From Corynebacterium sp. (GTDB lineage Bacteria; Actinomycetota; Actinomycetes; Mycobacteriales; Mycobacteriaceae), in NCBI RefSeq assembly GCF_030532195.1, contig NZ_JAUNLP010000008.1:40749-104748 (forward strand): DNA of 64,000 nucleotides, written 5' to 3'. Shown here one piece after another: positions 56,404 through 64,000 of the stretch. The stretch's first letter is position 1. The number at the start of each line of letters is the position of its first letter. The notes beneath the pieces were generated by a model that saw only the letters and a list, made by a program, of their open reading frames with translations, was not told where the DNA came from and did no database searches. A program made the position numbers and the translations under genes.

Positions 56404-57255
56404 CTAGTTACTCACAAAAGCGCGAACCAACGACGCAGCACGGAAAAGTCCACGGTAGGCACCCGGCTGAGACTCCGGACAGACGGCGTGGACGAAAAGT
56501 CGGTAGCACATCGCACGCACCAAAAGCTGACCAAAATCAGGCAGATGATCAAAACGACGCAATAGCTCTTCATCCGCCCCGACCATGGCCAGGCAATCCA
56601 CGGCTGCCAGCGCCGCGGTCCAACCGCGAACATGCCACGCTGGCACGATGTCGGTTAAAACCGGGGCGGCCGTGCCGTCGTAAAGCAGCGTGCCGACGAG
56701 ATCTGCGTGACAGACCTGCATGTGCTCTGTTGGCACGACCAGTTCCTCGCGAAGTTGCAATAGGTCGCCGGCGATGGTGAGCGCCTCGGCACAATCGGCA
56801 CGTGGGACGCTGTTGGGATCGAGCATCTCCTCGAGAATAGAAATGGGGTCGGCAGACCATGCTGCGCGATCGCACTTGCGGAAGTAATCCTCTTCCTTAT
56901 CAGAGAGAAACTGCGGACGTGCCACGCCAGCAAGCCCCTCTTCGACGCGACCTGCGGCGACGATGGTTTCGTCGGCGCGCGGGGCAAAGTCGCCGGGAAT
57001 ATAATGCCGCGCTTGCCAGCCGGCAATGACCAAGCGCCCGTCGCTGGTACGCACGGAGTTGGCAACGCGCACACCATCGACATCGAGTGTGCTGCGTACC
57101 TTTGCAGACCAGAGTGCCTGCGCCGAGTTGCGCACGGCCGACAGCACGATGGAATCGTCGTAGACCCAGCCGTTATCCCACGCGCGCCCGGCGCGACGCG
57201 GCTCGCCCTCGGCGCCGAAGGCGTTGAGAACATGGTCAGGAGGAGTGGCGCTCAT
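56404..57255 (-). CDS. TIGR02569 family protein (kinase-like fold)
   Basis: 283 residues. Actinobacterial TIGR02569 family, resembling aminoglycoside phosphotransferases. The catalytic-loop counterpart reads CHADLVGTLLYDG, where the Asn expected after HxDL is replaced, and the later metal motif reads LTDI. Real phosphotransferase activity is therefore doubtful. WHVRGWTAALAAVDC follows. Cytosolic, no signal. It is in the Rv3201c-Rv3207c-like block, upstream of adnA. Confidence 0.85.
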   Translation of the reverse strand: MSATPPDHVLNAFGAEGEPRRAGRAWDNGWVYDDSIVLSAVRNSAQALWSAKVRSTLDVDGVRVANSVRTSDGRLVIAGWQARHYIPGDFAPRADETIVAAGRVEEGLAGVARPQFLSDKEEDYFRKCDRAAWSADPISILEEMLDPNSVPRADCAEALTIAGDLLQLREELVVPTEHMQVCHADLVGTLLYDGTAAPVLTDIVPAWHVRGWTAALAAVDCLAMVGADEELLRRFDHLPDFGQLLVRAMCYRLFVHAVCPESQPGAYRGLFRAASLVRAFVSN

Positions 57256-57261
57256 GTGCTG

Positions 57262-58173
57262 CTACTGCCTCACTTTCTGAGTCGGAGCGGCGACGACATC
57301 GTCGGCACCGAACGGATACGGCCAGCCATTGACGGTACAGGTCTTACCATCGCGCTGATAGACCTCATTTTCGTCCAACGAATTCAATTCATCATTGGAC
57401 ACGCTGAGGGTTTGCTGCATCATAATCGGCGCGACCGCGCCATCTGACGGGCAGGGCTCATGAGCCGCATACCCCAGAGCATGACCGACTTCATGGTTAA
57501 TCAAGTACTGCCGATAGAGCCCCAAGTCGCCCTGGAAAGGCAGCGCTCCCCTGGTCCACCGTGCGATATTGACAATCACCCGACCCGGCTCGCCCTCTTT
57601 TTGACCAGACAAGTAGCAGGACGTCTCCACCTCCAGGCTATTGCCACACAGCTGATGAGTAGTCTCCGTGGCGGCCAGTTGCACCAGCAACGTCGGTTCC
57701 TTATCGCGCGGGACAGCCTCAAACGAGTAGCTCGGGTCTGCAGTCCACCCACGTGGATCGGACAGAATCGACTTCACAGTTTCGGCAAAAGCGCGCTCCC
57801 CGCCTACCGACGGAGCATCAATGTTGTCTTCCATTTCGACGGCATAGGTAACCTTGTGGTTTGTCCCCTCACCGACGCGCGGATGTACGACAGTGATGTC
57901 TTTAAACGTGCCCGAAGACTTAGTGGCGTAGTCAGGCCCCGGTGGCAGTTGACCATTCTCGAAGCCGTCACCGTATCCCTTACCCGGAACCGGGCCTGAC
58001 CGGCCACTGCCCTGCTGCGAGGCGACGGTCTCATCGCCCGCACCTGACGAGCTGCCATCAGCGCTGAAGATATCAACGAGGATGATGACGGTAAGCACTA
58101 TAAGAACGGGGATGGCGTATGCCCGCCAGCCCCACTGTCTTGCAATGCGAACGAGAAAGGGTTCGTCGGACAT
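57262..58173 (-). CDS. DUF3152 protein with HExxH motif, anchored
   Basis: 303 residues. One membrane anchor (about 19-34), then a Ser/Gly-rich linker and the DUF3152 domain, with the zinc-peptidase-like NHEVGHALGY at residues 226-235 and a CPSDG segment soon after. It looks like an extracellular metallopeptidase, compare Rv3207c, though unproven. ATG 58173 overlaps the DUF3107 stop by one base (TAATG), so it is coupled to it. Four cysteines (176, 186, 241 and the CTVNG one) may be disulfide-bonded. Confidence 0.88.
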   Translation of the reverse strand: MSDEPFLVRIARQWGWRAYAIPVLIVLTVIILVDIFSADGSSSGAGDETVASQQGSGRSGPVPGKGYGDGFENGQLPPGPDYATKSSGTFKDITVVHPRVGEGTNHKVTYAVEMEDNIDAPSVGGERAFAETVKSILSDPRGWTADPSYSFEAVPRDKEPTLLVQLAATETTHQLCGNSLEVETSCYLSGQKEGEPGRVIVNIARWTRGALPFQGDLGLYRQYLINHEVGHALGYAAHEPCPSDGAVAPIMMQQTLSVSNDELNSLDENEVYQRDGKTCTVNGWPYPFGADDVVAAPTQKVRQ

Positions 58174-58397
58174 TAGGCGAAGAAGCCGACCTTTCGGTCA
58201 GAACCGCTGCCGGTACGCACGTAAGCAACCTTGTCAACGTTAATCAGGTACGAAGAACCTGCAGCGTCGGTCAGCTCAATCAGGCCTTCGCCGCTCGCCA
58301 GCTTCTCAGCAATCTTCGCCTTAGTCTCTTCACCACCGGCGACGTTTTCGATGTTCAGCTCGCGTGTGTTTTCTGCGAATCCAATAGTGATGTCCAT
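58173..58397 (-). CDS. DUF3107 small protein
   Basis: 74 residues from ATG 58397, or 77 from ATG 58406. It begins MDITIGFAENTRELNIE and ends SGSDRKVGFFA. DUF3107 family (compare Rv3208A, TB9.4), small soluble alpha-beta protein of unknown function conserved in actinobacteria. It is translationally coupled to the DUF3152 gene and diverges from the DEAD-box helicase gene. Confidence 0.88.
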   Translation of the reverse strand: MDITIGFAENTRELNIENVAGGEETKAKIAEKLASGEGLIELTDAAGSSYLINVDKVAYVRTGSGSDRKVGFFA

Positions 58398-58453
58398 AGG
58401 TGACATCATAACCATTCCCAAAGAAGCTAGGATTAGGGCTGACCGTAAACGAA

Positions 58454-58484
58454 TACAATATGCCGTCTTTGAGCAGTGAAGGAG
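58454..58484 (+). promoter_or_regulatory. Promoter and ribosome binding site of the DEAD-box helicase gene
   Basis: TACAAT at 58454-58459 is a consensus -10. AAGGAG at 58479-58484 is placed 5 nt before GTG 58490. The -10 lies directly on the earlier in-frame ATG 58460, which would be upstream of the transcript start, so the GTG is chosen. Confidence 0.75.
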
Positions 58485-58489
58485 TCGCC

Positions 58490-59818
58490 GTGGCAGAGTC
58501 TCAGTCCCCGACATTCGTCGAATTGGGAGTCGCCGCCGAGATTTGCGACGCACTCGCGGACGAAGGCATTACCCATACCTTTGCCATTCAGGAACTCACG
58601 CTGCCGCTGGCCCTCGATGGCACCGACATCATTGGCCAAGCTCGCACCGGAATGGGCAAAACCTTGGGCTTCGGTGTCCCACTGATTGACCGAGTCTTCG
58701 ACGATGCTCGTATTCCAGAGCCCGATGGCACTGCACGGGCAATGATTATTGTCCCTACCCGCGAGTTGTGTGTCCAGGTCGGCGAGGATCTTCACCGCGC
58801 GGCGCAGTCGACCGACTTGCGCATTTGCACCATCTACGGTGGACGTCCCTACGAAGAGCAGATTGACCAGCTTGAACGGGGCGTCGACATCATCGTCGGC
58901 ACGCCGGGTCGTCTGATTGACCTCTACCAGCGTGGCAATCTGGAGCTCTCCGGAGTCAAAATCTTGGTCCTCGATGAAGCTGACGAGATGCTGGACTTGG
59001 GCTTCCTGCCGGATATTGAAAAGATTTTGGCTGCCGTGCCCACTGAGCGCCAGACCATGCTCTTCTCGGCCACCATGCCGGGGCCAATCCTCACGCTGGC
59101 CCGCACATTCATGAATCGCCCGGTCCATATCCGCGCTGAATCCGGCGAGGAAGAAGCCACGATTCATGAGACCACTAAACAGATCGTGTTCCAGTCTCAT
59201 CAGATGGATAAGGTCGCGGTTATCTCCCGCATCTTGCAAGCCCGCGGTCGCGGTCGCACCATTATTTTCGCCCGCACCAAGCGCGGTGCCGCCTCCGTTG
59301 CCGAGCAGCTCGGCGAGCGTGGCTTCCTAGTCACCGCCGTCCATGGCGATATGGGCCAGCCCGCCCGTGAGCGCTCTCTCACCGCGTTCCGCAATGGTGA
59401 TGTCGACGTGCTGGTCGCCACCGATGTCGCAGCCCGCGGCATTGACATCGACGATGTCACGCACGTCATCAACCACCAGGTCCCCGATGATGAAATGACC
59501 TACGTCCATCGCATTGGCCGCACCGGTCGTGCTGGACACAGCGGCGTTGCAGTCACCTTGGTCGGCTGGGATGAAACCGCCAAGTGGAAGATGATCTCTG
59601 ACGCTCTCGATTTGGACATGGCCGAGATTCCCACGTGGTTCTCAACCTCCCCAGAGCTGGCGGAAGCGCTGGATATCCCCGACGGCATCGAGGAGAAGGT
59701 CGGACCACCGCGTCCGGTACTCGGCGCTCGCCCGCCAAGGGGCCACGGCGGCAGGGGCGGTCATGGCTCACGGCCGCGTCGGTCTGGCTCCCGCCGCCCA
59801 CGCCGACCGCGCAGTTAG
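58490..59818 (+). CDS. rhlE: DEAD-box RNA helicase (RhlE-like)
   Basis: 442 residues from GTG 58490, compare Rv3211. ATP-dependent RNA remodelling: Q motif region, Walker A ARTGMGKT (residues 51-58), PTRELCVQ, VLDEADEML (DEAD), FSATM, VATDVAARGIDI and HRIGRTGRAG. A basic C-terminal tail, Gly- and Arg-rich (RGGHGSRPRR), probably adds RNA binding. It has a clear promoter and ribosome binding site. Downstream genes follow on the same strand. Confidence 0.95.
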   Translation: MAESQSPTFVELGVAAEICDALADEGITHTFAIQELTLPLALDGTDIIGQARTGMGKTLGFGVPLIDRVFDDARIPEPDGTARAMIIVPTRELCVQVGEDLHRAAQSTDLRICTIYGGRPYEEQIDQLERGVDIIVGTPGRLIDLYQRGNLELSGVKILVLDEADEMLDLGFLPDIEKILAAVPTERQTMLFSATMPGPILTLARTFMNRPVHIRAESGEEEATIHETTKQIVFQSHQMDKVAVISRILQARGRGRTIIFARTKRGAASVAEQLGERGFLVTAVHGDMGQPARERSLTAFRNGDVDVLVATDVAARGIDIDDVTHVINHQVPDDEMTYVHRIGRTGRAGHSGVAVTLVGWDETAKWKMISDALDLDMAEIPTWFSTSPELAEALDIPDGIEEKVGPPRPVLGARPPRGHGGRGGHGSRPRRSGSRRPRRPRS

Positions 59819-59875
59819 CCACTTCCACCATCACCCGACCTTAAGCACCGACAACTCGTTGACAGGACCTGCTAC

Positions 59876-61204
59876 GTGCCTTTCCCCACCTCGACTCGCG
59901 CAGTGGACTCGGACGCATCAACTCGCTTACGCCGCAATCGCATCGCATCAGCACTCATCATTGTTGCAGTAGTCCTGGTCATCGGGTGGACGTGGTGGTC
60001 ATCGCCCGCCCGCAACGTCGACCGCAGTCAATCGGCCGCCACCGCCAGCACCATGGGGCAATCGCCGGTGGCGGGCGACCCTGCAGCCATGCCACGTGCG
60101 CTCAATCCGGTGTGGTCCACCGCGACGTCGTCAAGCACGGATTCGCACCTGACCTCCCCCACGCCGCTGGTGCTGGGCACCTCCCTCATCGTCGCTGAAG
60201 ACAGCGGTGTGCGCGCCGTTTCGCTTCACGACGGCACCGAGCGCTGGCACTACCGTCGAGATATTCCCCTGTGCGCGCTCTCGGGCAGTGACGGCCTGGT
60301 CTACGCGACATTCCGCGGCCCGGCCGGCTGCGGTGAGACTGTGGCGCTGAAGCCGGAGACGGGGGAATATGCGGCCACGCGCAGGTCGATTTCCTCGGAT
60401 AGCCCGATTGCCGTGCGCTCCAACTCCTACGCCGGCGTGTACAACTCCGATTTCCTGGAGCTGTGGCGCACCGACCTTGTGCGTGTCGTTGAGTACGGCA
60501 AAATTCCTGCGACTCCGGAGCCGGATCTGCAGCCGCACGCGGATTGCTCGATTGTCAGTGCTCAAACGCGTGTGGAGCTGCTGGCCGTGATTAATAACTG
60601 CAATGGGAGGGCTCGCCTGGTGATGCAGGACGCCAACCCGAAGGAGTCCAGGAAACCAGAGGTCAAGAGTGATATTGACCTTGGGCCGATGACCTCGGAT
60701 ATGCAGCTGGTGGCGATTGGCCAAAAATCCGCGGCGGTGCTGTCGGACAATCGTGTGCGCGTGTTCCGGGAAGACGGCACTCAGCTCAGCGATACTGCGC
60801 TGCAGGACACCGCGTTGCGCCCAGCTCAGTCAGATGCAACGAGTCAGAAGCCGACTTCGGACGAGCCGCGCGCGGCGTTTACCGCTGACCTGCCGCACCA
60901 GATGACCTGGTGGTCTCCGCGTGGCTTGATGGGATTTAGGCCGAGTACGCTGGAGTCGGCCTTCGAATTTCCCGAGGCCGTTGGCACCCCGGCCCCCTGG
61001 GGCGAGCATATTTTGATGCCTGTCGCCGATGGAATCGCCGTAATCAATAGTGAGACGCGCGAGATTATTGGCACCCTACCACTGCCGGACGGGATGGGAT
61101 TTGCGGGCTCCAACGCTTCAGTCCCCGTTCGGCTCGCTGTAGTCGGCGACACGCTGCTGGTGCAGCACGACGCCGCAATTGATGCCTTCGCAATCGAGGC
61201 ATAA
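59876..61204 (+). CDS. Secreted propeller-like protein (Rv3212-position)
   Basis: 442 residues. N-terminal membrane anchor (about residues 22-41), then an extracytoplasmic part with repeated outer-strand patterns such as VRAVSLHDGTERWHY and AVINSETREIIGTLPL, typical of PQQ-like beta-propellers. Cysteines occur in two or three places (ALSGSDG region and NNCNG) and may pair. Function unknown; Rv3212 in M. tuberculosis is the positional match. GTG 59876 is used; start is not certain. It follows rhlE by 57 nt. Confidence 0.8.
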   Translation: MPFPTSTRAVDSDASTRLRRNRIASALIIVAVVLVIGWTWWSSPARNVDRSQSAATASTMGQSPVAGDPAAMPRALNPVWSTATSSSTDSHLTSPTPLVLGTSLIVAEDSGVRAVSLHDGTERWHYRRDIPLCALSGSDGLVYATFRGPAGCGETVALKPETGEYAATRRSISSDSPIAVRSNSYAGVYNSDFLELWRTDLVRVVEYGKIPATPEPDLQPHADCSIVSAQTRVELLAVINNCNGRARLVMQDANPKESRKPEVKSDIDLGPMTSDMQLVAIGQKSAAVLSDNRVRVFREDGTQLSDTALQDTALRPAQSDATSQKPTSDEPRAAFTADLPHQMTWWSPRGLMGFRPSTLESAFEFPEAVGTPAPWGEHILMPVADGIAVINSETREIIGTLPLPDGMGFAGSNASVPVRLAVVGDTLLVQHDAAIDAFAIEA

Positions 61205-61245
61205 AACCGGTTGTGCTTTTACAGCCGGTTTCGATTTTCACCTAA

Positions 61246-61695
61246 TTACATCGAGCGCGCTGCCCAGTCAATGGCCTTCGGGCTAAACATGCATGCCAGC
61301 GCCGCAATCGATACTGCGGCAGTAGGAATAGCCAGAACGAACGCGCTGGAGCGGAACATGTAATAGGAAACGCCGAGCAAGCACAGGTTTAGCATGATGA
61401 TGGGGCCACGACCCCACCTTGCACCGCGCAGCAGCATGATGGCACCGGCCAAGACGGCACCAAAGATGAGGAAAAACCACAACGCGGTGCCCCATCCGGA
61501 AATCACCGCAGCCTCATCGCGATACCCCATAAGATCGCGAATCAGAAGAAAGACACCGTATCCCAAGCCCAGGACACATTCGACGACACCAATCCAAGCG
61601 CCGGTCATGACAATTTGCGGCGCTGCAATCGGGCCTGCGAACTGAGCATCCGACCGAGCTGCGGGGGCATTGCTGCTGTTTTTCTGGTTACTCAC
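61246..61695 (-). CDS. Small membrane protein (149 aa)
   Basis: 149 residues with four hydrophobic segments (about 28-52, 66-87, 98-112 and 117-136), hydrophilic N-terminus of about 25 residues. I do not recognise the family. It is convergent with the propeller-like gene and divergent from the lipid kinase gene. Probably a corynebacterial integral membrane protein of unknown role. ATG/GTG start at 61695 has not been tested against homologues. Confidence 0.7.
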   Translation of the reverse strand: MSNQKNSSNAPAARSDAQFAGPIAAPQIVMTGAWIGVVECVLGLGYGVFLLIRDLMGYRDEAAVISGWGTALWFFLIFGAVLAGAIMLLRGARWGRGPIIMLNLCLLGVSYYMFRSSAFVLAIPTAAVSIAALACMFSPKAIDWAARSM

Positions 61696-61747
61696 GCCCT
61701 ACATGTTAGCCCGACGGCTACCGCACTTTGCACTAGTCTTGGAGCCT

Positions 61748-62824
61748 GTGCGTGCGTTGCTAATTTCGAATCCCAACTCCACCAGCAATACCGCTTCGCG
61801 TATGCCCGGTATGGTCCGAGCGTTGCGCTCCGTCGATGGAATGCGCTTGACGACGAAATTTACTGCTTACCCCGGCCATGCCGAGGAAATGGTGGCGGGA
61901 CTTTCAAACGAGGACTTCGACGTCATCATTTGTCTCGGTGGTGACGGCACCATCAATGAAATAGTCAACGGGCTGATGAACTCCGACCCGTTTAGCGCGC
62001 GCCCTGCAGATGAGCTGCCTACTGTCGCCATCATCCCCACCGGTAGCGCGAATGTGCTCGCTGGCTGCCTGGGAATGCCGCGCGATCCAGTGGATGCCGC
62101 TTGGTTCGTCGCAAGCCTTTTGCGAGCCGGTAAGTGCTGCACAATTAGCGTCGGCCACGCTGCGGACCGCTGCTTTGTGGTCAACGCCGGCATCGGCATT
62201 GATGCCGAAGTAATTGCCGCGATGGAGCAGTTGCGGGAAAACGGCACCCGCGCAAGTGCAGCACGCTACATTCCGACTATTTTCAGTGTGTGGAATGAGC
62301 TGCGCCGCAATCCACCGAGCATCACCGCTACCGTTGACGGCAAAGAGCTGGGACGCGACCTAGCCATGGCTGTGGTTTCCAATTCCAATCCATGGACTTT
62401 CCTCGGCGACTTGCCGATTGTCACCAACCCTTCCCTTTCCGTTCGCCAGGGACTCGGTTTCTACGGCTTTACCTCGCTGAAAGGTATGCCAGGGCTTATC
62501 GCCGCAGCTAACTTGGCCGGATCGCTGACGCGCCTGCGCACTACCTTCCAGGTCGAAGATCGCGAACGCCGGGCCGACAATGCCCACGTGATTCACCTCG
62601 AGGCCACCTCCCCGCTCCGACTCCAGTTGGACGGCGAGTATATCGGTCAGCGCGAGCATCTCACGTTGCGAGTTCGCCAGGGGGCACTTAATATTGTCGC
62701 GCTTGCCGACGATTACACGGAGGGCCAGTTCACCAAGAATGTTGCATCCCGTCCGATGGACGCGCGTTTGTTCAATGTGGTGACAAAACGAGTCATCGAC
62801 CGGTTCCGTAGACCGTTGAGTTAG
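61748..62824 (+). CDS. Diacylglycerol/lipid kinase, DagK family
   Basis: 358 residues from GTG 61748. The nucleotide-binding motif CLGGDGTINEIVNGL (GGDGT at residues 64-68), IIPTGSANVLAGCLGMP and VNAGIGIDAEVI are characteristic of YegS/DgkB-type lipid kinases. Likely phosphorylates diacylglycerol or another lipid at the membrane surface. TAGTCT ends 8 nt before the GTG, so the message may be leaderless. The frame is open upstream to 61670. No operon partner follows; the next 520 nt are non-coding. Confidence 0.92.
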   Translation: MRALLISNPNSTSNTASRMPGMVRALRSVDGMRLTTKFTAYPGHAEEMVAGLSNEDFDVIICLGGDGTINEIVNGLMNSDPFSARPADELPTVAIIPTGSANVLAGCLGMPRDPVDAAWFVASLLRAGKCCTISVGHAADRCFVVNAGIGIDAEVIAAMEQLRENGTRASAARYIPTIFSVWNELRRNPPSITATVDGKELGRDLAMAVVSNSNPWTFLGDLPIVTNPSLSVRQGLGFYGFTSLKGMPGLIAAANLAGSLTRLRTTFQVEDRERRADNAHVIHLEATSPLRLQLDGEYIGQREHLTLRVRQGALNIVALADDYTEGQFTKNVASRPMDARLFNVVTKRVIDRFRRPLS

Positions 62825-63346
62825 CCCACAGACAGCAAAGTAACGCTTACTTAAACTTTCACCGATTGTTTACTCATCACCTGTCTGGCCCCATACCCTC
62901 TAGGTGCTGCAATCTCCAAAACTAAAATTACCCCCTAAAGGGGCTGCTTTTAACCAGGGGTTTTAACCAAAACTTAACTTTTCTGTGAGGTTTGGCACTT
63001 TTATTCAGTTTGCCCTTTACGAAACCGCTCACTCATGAAAATATGTAATCCGTCGGCGGGACAAGCGTGAAGTTCACTCAATGTGCAATCATGCAGTCTC
63101 GCAATTTTTAGGCACAAAGTATTTGGTACGCACCAACTACTGCCACCTGTGGCAGGTAAGCGAATAAGCAACCAGTCCAAAGTTGCCTAATCACCCCGTC
63201 TCTGGGCACCCGGGAACGAACCCCCGATTCTCACTGGTCTCGGCTTCATTAGTCGTGCCCGGTGAAATCCGTTGTCGGCCACTGCCCTTCCCGCAAGGAA
63301 ATTCACCCAGCCCACACCCGGGCATGTCACGTTTTAGGAGTTTGTC
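62825..63346 (+). promoter_or_regulatory. Long whiB upstream region with repeats
   Basis: 522 nt without a gene. Contents: TTTTAACCA direct repeats (62948-62956 and 62961-62969); a CRP-like TGTGA-N6-GCACT (62984-62999); a GTGAA-G-TTCAC palindrome (63067-63077); a TTGGT-N4-ACCAA repeat (63123-63136); and CTGCCAC-CT-GTGGCAG (63140-63155). No firm -10/-35 is claimed. The density of symmetric elements suggests multi-input control of whiB. Confidence 0.5.
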
Positions 63347-63616
63347 ATGGATTGGCGTCACAAGGCCGTTTGTCGTGAAGAAGATCCCGAGCTGTTCTTC
63401 CCGGTCGGTAACTCCGGCCCGGCTCTCGCACAGATTGCAAAGGCCAAGGTCGTTTGCAACCGCTGCCCAGTTACCGCTCAGTGCCTGGCCTGGGCACTCG
63501 AGACCGGCCAGGATGCCGGTGTTTGGGGCGGCATGAGCGAGGACGAGCGTCGTGCTCTGAAGCGTCGCCGCAACCGTGGTCGCACCCGCCGTACTCGCAC
63601 CAGCACCACCGTCTAA
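63347..63616 (+). CDS. whiB1: WhiB1-type iron-sulfur regulator
   Basis: 89 residues. The four cluster cysteines are Cys9, Cys37, Cys40 and Cys46 (CxxC-x5-C pattern), then the GVWGG turn (residues 58-62), and a basic C-terminus rich in Arg that binds DNA. In mycobacteria WhiB1 is an essential, nitric-oxide-sensitive [4Fe-4S] protein that contacts the housekeeping sigma factor. ATG 63347 follows AGGAG. It is followed by bL37, as in mycobacteria. Confidence 0.96.
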   Translation: MDWRHKAVCREEDPELFFPVGNSGPALAQIAKAKVVCNRCPVTAQCLAWALETGQDAGVWGGMSEDERRALKRRRNRGRTRRTRTSTTV

Positions 63617-63625
63617 TTAATAGAC

Positions 63626-63644
63626 TTACACCCTTACCGTGTAA
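63626..63644. promoter_or_regulatory. Inverted repeat between whiB and bL37
   Basis: TTACAC, 7 nt, GTGTAA: perfect 6-bp arms just after the whiB stop. It overlaps the likely promoter of the bL37 gene (TATACC at 63647-63652), so an operator or short hairpin are both possible. Confidence 0.35.
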
Positions 63645-63692
63645 TCTATACCGGTTGATACCTGTTTAATCCGATAGAAAGAGAGCCCAGCT

Positions 63693-63767
63693 ATGAGCAA
63701 GCGTGGCCGTAAGCGCAAGGACCGCCGTAAGAACAAGGCTAACCACGGCAAGCGTCCGAACAGCTAA
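63693..63767 (+). CDS. Ribosomal protein bL37 (24 aa)
   Basis: 24 residues: begins MSKRGRKRKDRRKNK and ends ANHGKRPNS. As I recall it, the bL37 protein seen in mycobacterial ribosome structures has nearly the same sequence, including the NHGKRPN end. Very basic, lacks cysteine, sits in the large subunit. ATG 63693 is preceded by AGAGAG. Easily missed because of its size. A strong terminator follows about 50 nt later. Confidence 0.9.
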   Translation: MSKRGRKRKDRRKNKANHGKRPNS

Positions 63768-63815
63768 GTTGCCCTTAGTTGCAGCAGTCTTAGCCGACCT
63801 TGGCTAGGACATCTC

Positions 63816-63862
63816 ACTCCACCCCATTGCGTCGGCGTTGCGCCGATGCAATGGGGTGGAGT
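63816..63862 (+). terminator. Strong terminator after bL37
   Basis: 22-nt arms with one or two weak pairs (ACTCCACCCCATTGC... with ...GCAATGGGGTGGAGT), 3-nt loop, then TTTTT on the plus strand. Confidence 0.92.
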
Positions 63863-63994
63863 TTTTGCGGCTCTAACGGATGCCCCAACGAGTATCAGAT
63901 GAGAAAGTGACTAGGTTTATGGCACTTTGGGCCCGAATTAGGCCCGGTAGGTTCTAGCGGTGAATGCATCACCACTTTTCGACCAGGAGAAGTA

Positions 63995-64000
63995 GTGAAG
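63995..64000 (+). CDS. Possible start of a further gene, cut by the window end
   Basis: GTGAAG at the very end is preceded by AGGAGAAG at short spacing, which looks like a ribosome binding site and start codon. Only two codons are in view, so no product can be named. A GGTGA-N5-TCACC repeat lies just upstream (63960-63974). Confidence 0.35.

Noticed and set aside
58460..58489. ATG start ten codons before the chosen helicase start
   Set aside because: The ATG directly follows TACAAT, so it would lie upstream of the transcript start; the AAGGAG is spaced for GTG 58490.

Overview
The window reads as chromosomal core sequence of a Corynebacterium or close relative (Mycobacteriales, moderately high GC). 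This rests on a type I fatty acid synthase, the AdnA/AdnB helicase-nuclease pair, UvrD2, a WhiB1-type Fe-S regulator, the 24-residue ribosomal protein bL37, a class Ib ribonucleotide reductase, and two long gene-order blocks that match, as I recall them, Mycobacterium tuberculosis Rv1329c-Rv1343c and Rv3194c-Rv3219. The serB-ctaD-nrdF...nrdEIH...nadE...pgm block matches Corynebacterium glutamicum order as I recall it. I see no phage, insertion sequence, CRISPR array or rRNA operon.

Layout. 1-7127: minus-strand fatty acid synthase I, open at the left edge (AT, ER, DH, MPT, ACP and KR present; KS lies outside), with a small hypothetical gene and a regulatory region upstream. 7854-7935: tRNA-Leu. 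8087-18520: the Rv1343c-Rv1329c-like block (two small membrane proteins, rdgB, rph, a Rv1339-like phosphodiesterase, murI, rhomboid protease, P1 peptidase, DUF2017, clpS, and divergently pncB and dinG-like helicase). 18663-22308: acyl-CoA synthetase, a PTH2-type hydrolase and serB. 22532-31464: ctaD, nrdF, an MFS transporter with deoD, and nrdEIH. 32018-41741: rpmJ, a sugar porter, nadE, a TetR regulator, a flavin-oxidase-like protein, tRNA-Ala, a DsbA-like/MauE-like redox pair, pgm, a tandem fluoride-channel pair and an AGCS symporter. 41838-58397: the Rv3194c-Rv3208A-like block (PDZ-Lon protease, DUF2342 zincin, YgjP-like metallopeptidase, a cyclodehydratase-like orphan, UvrD2, a K+ channel, AdnB, AdnA, TIGR02569, DUF3152, DUF3107). 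58490-64000: DEAD-box helicase, a secreted propeller-like protein, a membrane protein, a lipid kinase, whiB1, bL37, and the probable start of another gene.

Themes. Double-strand break and helicase functions dominate 46-60 kb (UvrD2, AdnAB, DEAD-box helicase). DNA precursor supply dominates 24-31 kb (NrdHIEF plus purine nucleoside phosphorylase), with two well-spaced NrdR boxes before nrdH. At least seven genes have a TANNNT -10 element 6-8 nt before a GTG or ATG start, which suggests leaderless transcription is common here.

Most intriguing leads: the orphan cyclodehydratase-like protein beside a HELVH metallopeptidase; the unannotated bL37 and rpmJ genes, the latter with a long mRNA leader; palindromic operator candidates before fas, nrdF, the TetR gene and the AGCS symporter; and the MauE-DsbA redox pair. 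I found no clear new multi-gene system; these are the best places to look.
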